From: JARRJY01 sp050116415
GTDB taxonomy: Bacteria; Pseudomonadota; Gammaproteobacteria; UBA6429; Thiohalophilaceae
Assembly: GCA_050116415.1 (NCBI GenBank)
Contig: JASFOS010000068.1
Span: 1 to 11,304 of the forward strand
Length of the DNA: 11,304 bases
Direction of reading: 5' to 3'
Below, one piece after another: positions 8,301 to 11,304 of the stretch. The notes under the pieces are model-generated. The model saw only the letters and a list, made by a program, of their open reading frames with translations, did not search any database and was not told the origin of the DNA. Within the stretch, counting starts at the first letter, position 1; the number at the start of each line of letters is the position of its first letter. The translations under genes and the position numbers were made by a program.

Positions 8301-8306
8301 ATATTA
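8301..8306 (-). promoter_or_regulatory. Possible -10 box for addA
   Basis: On the minus strand TAATAT lies about 21 bp before the addA start. The expected -35 region has no good hexamer. A separate addA promoter is expected because a terminator (8652-8676) lies between addB and addA, but this particular site is only a candidate. Confidence 0.25.
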
Positions 8307-8330
8307 ATGGGTTCTAATTTACAGGGCAGG

Positions 8331-8352
8331 TTTGTAAGTAATGTCTTACAAA
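8331..8352. promoter_or_regulatory. GacA/UvrY-type upstream activating sequence
   Basis: The 18-bp palindrome TGTAAG (8333-8338), six bases, CTTACA (8345-8350) is an exact match to the known GacA box of Pseudomonas rsmX/Y/Z promoters and close to UvrY sites at csrB. The dyad extends by two bases on each side (TT and AA). Its centre is about 100 bp upstream of the predicted start of the GGA-rich RNA. It is also 54-71 bp upstream of the addA start on the other strand. Confidence 0.88.
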
Positions 8353-8390
8353 GCTGCTCTTTACAAGTGTTCACGACGTTAACTTGTTCA

Positions 8391-8407
8391 CATTTTATCG
8401 AAAAATG
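8391..8407. repeat. AT-rich inverted repeat abutting the -35 of the sRNA promoter
   Basis: CATTTT (8391-8396) and AAAATG (8402-8407) form a perfect 6-bp inverted repeat around ATCGA, ending one base before the -35 hexamer. The heptamer TGTTCAC also occurs twice as a direct repeat (8368-8374 and 8385-8391), 17 bp apart. These lie between the GacA box and the promoter, where additional regulators are known to bind in Rsm systems; no specific protein can be assigned. Confidence 0.35.
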
Positions 8408-8408
8408 C

Positions 8409-8436
8409 TTGTGATAGTTTATGATTTTGCTAGGAT
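8409..8436 (+). promoter_or_regulatory. Extended -10 promoter of the GGA-rich sRNA
   Basis: The -35 TTGTGA (8409-8414) and -10 TAGGAT (8431-8436) are separated by 16 bp. The -10 is preceded by TGC, giving the extended TGnTAGGAT form. Transcription would start about 7 nt downstream, near 8443. The imperfect core elements suit a promoter that depends on an activator bound at the GacA box. Confidence 0.65.
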
Positions 8437-8442
8437 TGTTGT

Positions 8443-8686
8443 TAAATCGTAGGGAATTATATGGAAATTGCCTGGCGGTTTATATTTGGGAATGACACAG
8501 GGAAAAGTGAAACAGGCTGGATTGCCTACTCAAGGATGTTACCAACGGATTATTTTGCAGAAGCAAGGGAGGCTGACCAGTGTACCCCCACCTTGGGACC
8601 GGGTCTGCACGGAATAAATACGGGCGGGAAGCCTGCAAGGTAGTTAAAAACAAGACGGTTCATGATGAGCCGTCTTATTTTTTTTT
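8443..8686 (+). ncRNA. CsrB/RsmZ-type CsrA(RsmA)-sequestering small RNA
   Basis: Eleven GGA motifs occur between 8451 and 8629 (A of each at 8455, 8465, 8491, 8503, 8521, 8536, 8549, 8570, 8598, 8613, 8629), about four times the chance rate; seven are ANGGA. Several sit in loops of short stems: AATT/AATT around ATATGGA (8455-8469), CAC/GTG around AGGGAAAA (8496-8509), AGGC/GCCT around TGGATT (8514-8527), a GTGTACCC/GGGTCTGCAC stem enclosing TTGGGA (8580-8610), and GGGC/GCCT around GGGAA (8622-8634). This is the CsrA-binding architecture of CsrB, CsrC, RsmY and RsmZ, which bind and titrate CsrA and so relieve its control of mRNAs. A GacA box and promoter precede it and a strong intrinsic terminator ends it. 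Predicted length is about 240 nt, near that of CsrC. The exact family and 5' end are inferred. Confidence 0.85.
8652..8686. terminator. Strong bidirectional Rho-independent terminator
   Basis: A 10-bp stem without mismatch (one G-U pair) joins 8652-8661 to 8667-8676 around the loop ATGAT. On the plus strand it is followed by A and nine Ts (8678-8686), ending the sRNA. On the minus strand it starts 10 nt after the addB stop (8687-8689) and is followed by G and five Ts (complement of 8646-8650), so it should also end the addB transcript. Confidence 0.92.
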
Positions 8687-11302
8687 CTAGTCTCGGTAAA
8701 GCTCGTCCTGCCAGGCCTGGCGACGACATAACTTATCCATTTCACAATATGAGCAGGTTTTGCTGTCACTCCAGGCAGGCAGAGCATGCCCTTCCCTGAT
8801 ACGCTCGACAATGTCGGTGAGTCGTAACGCGATAGCCTGTGCCAATTGTTCGAGTTCCTCGCCATGCAAATTGACCTTGACAGCCAGCTTTTCGGACTTG
8901 CTTAATGATAGATAGGCAACATCGGTTGCGTGTTGATGATGCTCGATATCAAGCAGGGTGTAGAAAGGTAATTGAATATACTCGCCTGCAAGGACATCTT
9001 TCTTGTTGGGTAGTTGCCCGGTTTTATAATCGATAACTGACAACTGGTTTTCAGTATTACGGTCAATACGATCCAGGCGGCCTTTGAGGAATGTTGACTC
9101 ATCAAGACGGTTCTTGGCCAACAGTTCGGTTTTAACCACCTGCCAGTCTTGCTGTCTTTCTATTTCCCAGTCGATATAGTGGGGGATGATGTTAGACCAC
9201 TGTTGATGCCAGGCGTGATGTTCAAAGTTGCTTTGCTCGTCTTGCTGGAACACCGCCTCGGCGATTTCGTTCATCAGTTGAATCGCTTGCTCGCGAACCT
9301 CGGCAGAGAGTTGTTGAGAGAAAGGGCCGGGTAAGCCGTCCACTGGACTGTGGAACGCCTGCAAACAGCGGTGTACGCGGTTACCGTACTCATCGCGGGC
9401 CAGTGCTTCGCTAACCTCTTCCGGGGCTTTAAGTTTCAACACATAGCTGGCGAAGAAGCGATAAGGGCAATCCAGCATTTTCTGGTAAGCGCTGGGCGAA
9501 AAGCTGTCAGGCATATCGGGCTCAACGATGGTGGGTTTCGCCTGTTTAGTTAAAGGTGGTAATGAATCGAGCGTGTCTTCAACCACGCTCCTGGACTGCC
9601 CGAGTATCGCGGTTAGTTCCGCGGACTGCAGTTCGTAACCATAGGCTTGTTGATGAAAGGCCTGTATCGCCTGCAACCATGGGCTGGGCATAACCGGTTC
9701 TCCATGTTCCTCTGCGCGCAGGGTGATCAGCACTTCGGGCGCCGATTCCAGCAGGCGTCGAAAATGATAGAGCCGTTCGCTGAGTTGTTCAGTGGAGGTC
9801 GTCAGTGCCAGTTCCTTGCGCACCGTATCATTGAAAAACGGAGAACTATTAACCCTGCCGGGCAGGTGTTCCTGTTCGGCACTGGCGATAATCAGGGCAT
9901 CGAACTGCTGCAAGCAGGTTTGTGACAGGCCCATGAGTTGAACGCGACTGTTAACCTGGTGGGGTTGGAAGTTCATCCGCTCGAGATGGCGACCCAGCCA
10001 GCCACGAAACTCGACCCAGTTCATCAGCAGGTTAGTGGTGCGAGTCGCCTGCCAGAGTTCATCGAAAGCCTGCTGCAGCCGTTGCCCGGCACGGTCATTG
10101 GCAAATGTTTCACTCATGCCCAGGTTTGTTAATGAATGCATAAATGTCGTTAAAAATTCTTCGGCAGGCAGCTTGGACTTGGTTTTTTGCAACTGTTGTA
10201 ATGGCTGGGCGATCTCGGCCAGCTGCTCCAACAGTGACTCCAGTAACAGGTAGGCAGTTGGGGCCTGGGTGGAGAGACGTGCACGTCGCCTCTGCAAGGC
10301 GTTTTGATAATGGGTTATCCCGCGATTGATATTTTCGTGCCGTATTACGTCCTGTTCAAAACGGTAGACCGCCTGTTTAAATTCGTCTGCTTCCAGTTGC
10401 GGAAAAAGAAACGGTGACTTGAGTAAATCCAGCAATGCCAGGTAATCAAAATCTTCTTCTATGCATTCCAGCCAGCGTTCAACGGTTGCGGCGGCACTGG
10501 TGGTTGAGAGCGCCCAGCCGGCGGCGTCCTGCAACGGGACCTGGCTACGTTCCAGCAGCGCCCTGACGCGTCGTGCCAGGCGACGGTTCTCGGTAACGAT
10601 GGCAATTGACCTGATTTCATGCTCGCGCTTCAGCCAGCGTCGTACTTGCAGTTCAATGGCCTGGGCTTCCTGCTCGGCATTATGCGCGGCAAATACCTGT
10701 AGACGTCCGGCTAACGGACTTTGCGGAATCAGTTGTTTGATACGCATGGCACGTTGCAGTAGTGGTGCCTTATGGCTGTTGAAGACCTCGTCTAGCAACT
10801 CAGAGCAGTGCGATTGCGCTGACCTGGTAACGGGCAGGGATAGTTGCCTGGCGATATTAAATAAGGGCGTGTCAGGATGACAGGTTTTTCCGGTAGCCTG
10901 TGCATTACCCTGTAACAACAAGGTAACACGCTGCAGCTTGATAAGTTGCTGGAGCCATTCCAGTTCGGCGGGATCAAATTGCTGGTAACCCGCCAGGTAA
11001 AAATACCGCGTGCGATCCAATCCGTTTATGCTGTTAGCCAGGCCATGCAAATAGGCACTATGAGTATCATGCAAATTATCGGCTTTTAACTGGGTGTGCC
11101 AGGCCTGCCACAGGGTGTGAATCAGGTTGGCTTCCTGCCCCAGGGCGGAAAATTGATGAGCCGAATCACCATAAGCGGTTTGCATTTGGGCGATAAAGTC
11201 TTCGGGTGAGTCAGGTAGCTGAATATGTTTCAGGGTGAGCTCGGCAAACAGGTTGAGCAGGTTCTCAGCCATTACCCAGGGGCTGGCCGAGCGTAGCAAG
11301 GC
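8687..11302 (-). CDS. addB: AddB-like PD-(D/E)XK nuclease with Fe-S cluster, 5'-truncated
   Basis: The frame is open to the right edge, so the start and the N-terminal region are outside; a TTG at 11299 is used only as residue 1 for numbering (870 visible). The C-terminal nuclease domain is complete: Cys611 in LDCPYRFFASYVLKL, His643, Asp743 in GRLDRID, Asp757-Tyr-Lys759 in VIDYKTG, Gln776/Tyr780 (QLPFY), and the cysteine triad C849-x2-C852-x5-C858. The four cysteines form the 4Fe-4S staple typical of AddB and Cas4 nucleases. The upstream part resembles the degenerate helicase region of AddB (for example 'VTENRRLARRVRALL', 235-249). It best fits the AddB-related 'probable DNA repair protein' group found in proteobacteria. 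With AddA it should resect DNA ends and recognise Chi-like signals. A hairpin terminator directly follows its TAG stop. Confidence 0.88.
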   Translation of the reverse strand, partial: ALLRSASPWVMAENLLNLFAELTLKHIQLPDSPEDFIAQMQTAYGDSAHQFSALGQEANLIHTLWQAWHTQLKADNLHDTHSAYLHGLANSINGLDRTRYFYLAGYQQFDPAELEWLQQLIKLQRVTLLLQGNAQATGKTCHPDTPLFNIARQLSLPVTRSAQSHCSELLDEVFNSHKAPLLQRAMRIKQLIPQSPLAGRLQVFAAHNAEQEAQAIELQVRRWLKREHEIRSIAIVTENRRLARRVRALLERSQVPLQDAAGWALSTTSAAATVERWLECIEEDFDYLALLDLLKSPFLFPQLEADEFKQAVYRFEQDVIRHENINRGITHYQNALQRRRARLSTQAPTAYLLLESLLEQLAEIAQPLQQLQKTKSKLPAEEFLTTFMHSLTNLGMSETFANDRAGQRLQQAFDELWQATRTTNLLMNWVEFRGWLGRHLERMNFQPHQVNSRVQLMGLSQTCLQQFDALIIASAEQEHLPGRVNSSPFFNDTVRKELALTTSTEQLSERLYHFRRLLESAPEVLITLRAEEHGEPVMPSPWLQAIQAFHQQAYGYELQSAELTAILGQSRSVVEDTLDSLPPLTKQAKPTIVEPDMPDSFSPSAYQKMLDCPYRFFASYVLKLKAPEEVSEALARDEYGNRVHRCLQAFHSPVDGLPGPFSQQLSAEVREQAIQLMNEIAEAVFQQDEQSNFEHHAWHQQWSNIIPHYIDWEIERQQDWQVVKTELLAKNRLDESTFLKGRLDRIDRNTENQLSVIDYKTGQLPNKKDVLAGEYIQLPFYTLLDIEHHQHATDVAYLSLSKSEKLAVKVNLHGEELEQLAQAIALRLTDIVERIREGHALPAWSDSKTCSYCEMDKLCRRQAWQDELYRD

Positions 11303-11304
11303 CG

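Noticed and set aside
8280..8360. LexA/SOS box upstream of addA
   Set aside because: I looked for a CTGT-N8-ACAG dyad and found none. The palindrome there is the GacA-type TGTAAG-N6-CTTACA.
8461..8643. 60-aa plus-strand ORF as an ordinary protein gene
   Set aside because: The region is far better explained as a GGA-repeat small RNA with its own GacA box and terminator. The peptide shows no domain and the apparent ribosome site is one of the GGA motifs. It is kept only as a dual-function possibility among the findings.

Overview
The window looks like a chromosomal segment of a free-living gammaproteobacterium outside the enterics, with roughly 50% GC by eye. The grounds are a XerD with the ending typical of gammaproteobacteria, the xerD-dsbC gene order (as in E. 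coli), a CnoX/YbbN chaperedoxin, an AddAB-like helicase-nuclease pair instead of RecBCD, and a Gac/Rsm-type regulatory RNA locus. No transposon, phage, CRISPR or tRNA/rRNA gene is visible.

Layout. 1-1206 (+): the 3' part of an unrecognised helical-repeat (TPR-like) protein. 1218-1628 (-): an orphan, exported FliL-like protein, convergent with the first gene. 1719-2198 (+): an O6-alkylguanine-DNA alkyltransferase (ogt) whose stop overlaps the start of xerD (2195-3112, +). 3220-3948 (+): dsbC, probably with its own promoter. 3977-4840 (-): cnoX. 4917-8279 (-): a large UvrD-type helicase with a C-terminal RecB-like nuclease (addA-like). 8280-8686: about 400 bp without a convincing protein gene. 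8687-11302 (-): a second nuclease subunit with an Fe-S cysteine set (addB-like), whose 5' end lies beyond the right edge.

The most interesting part is 8331-8686. It holds a perfect GacA/UvrY-type palindrome (TGTAAG-N6-CTTACA, 8333-8350), an extended -10 promoter (8409-8436), a stretch with 11 GGA motifs in about 180 nt (8451-8629), several of them in loops of short hairpins, and a strong Rho-independent terminator (8652-8686). Together these make a complete CsrB/CsrC/RsmY/RsmZ-type small RNA gene of about 240 nt, predicted to titrate the translational regulator CsrA/RsmA. It sits between addB and addA, convergent with the first and divergent from the second, so the two DNA-repair genes are probably not one simple transcript. 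The GacA-type box lies 54-71 bp upstream of the addA start and could in principle affect both directions.

The other genes form two themes: DNA maintenance (ogt, xerD, addA, addB) and thiol redox/protein folding (periplasmic dsbC and cytoplasmic cnoX, convergent).
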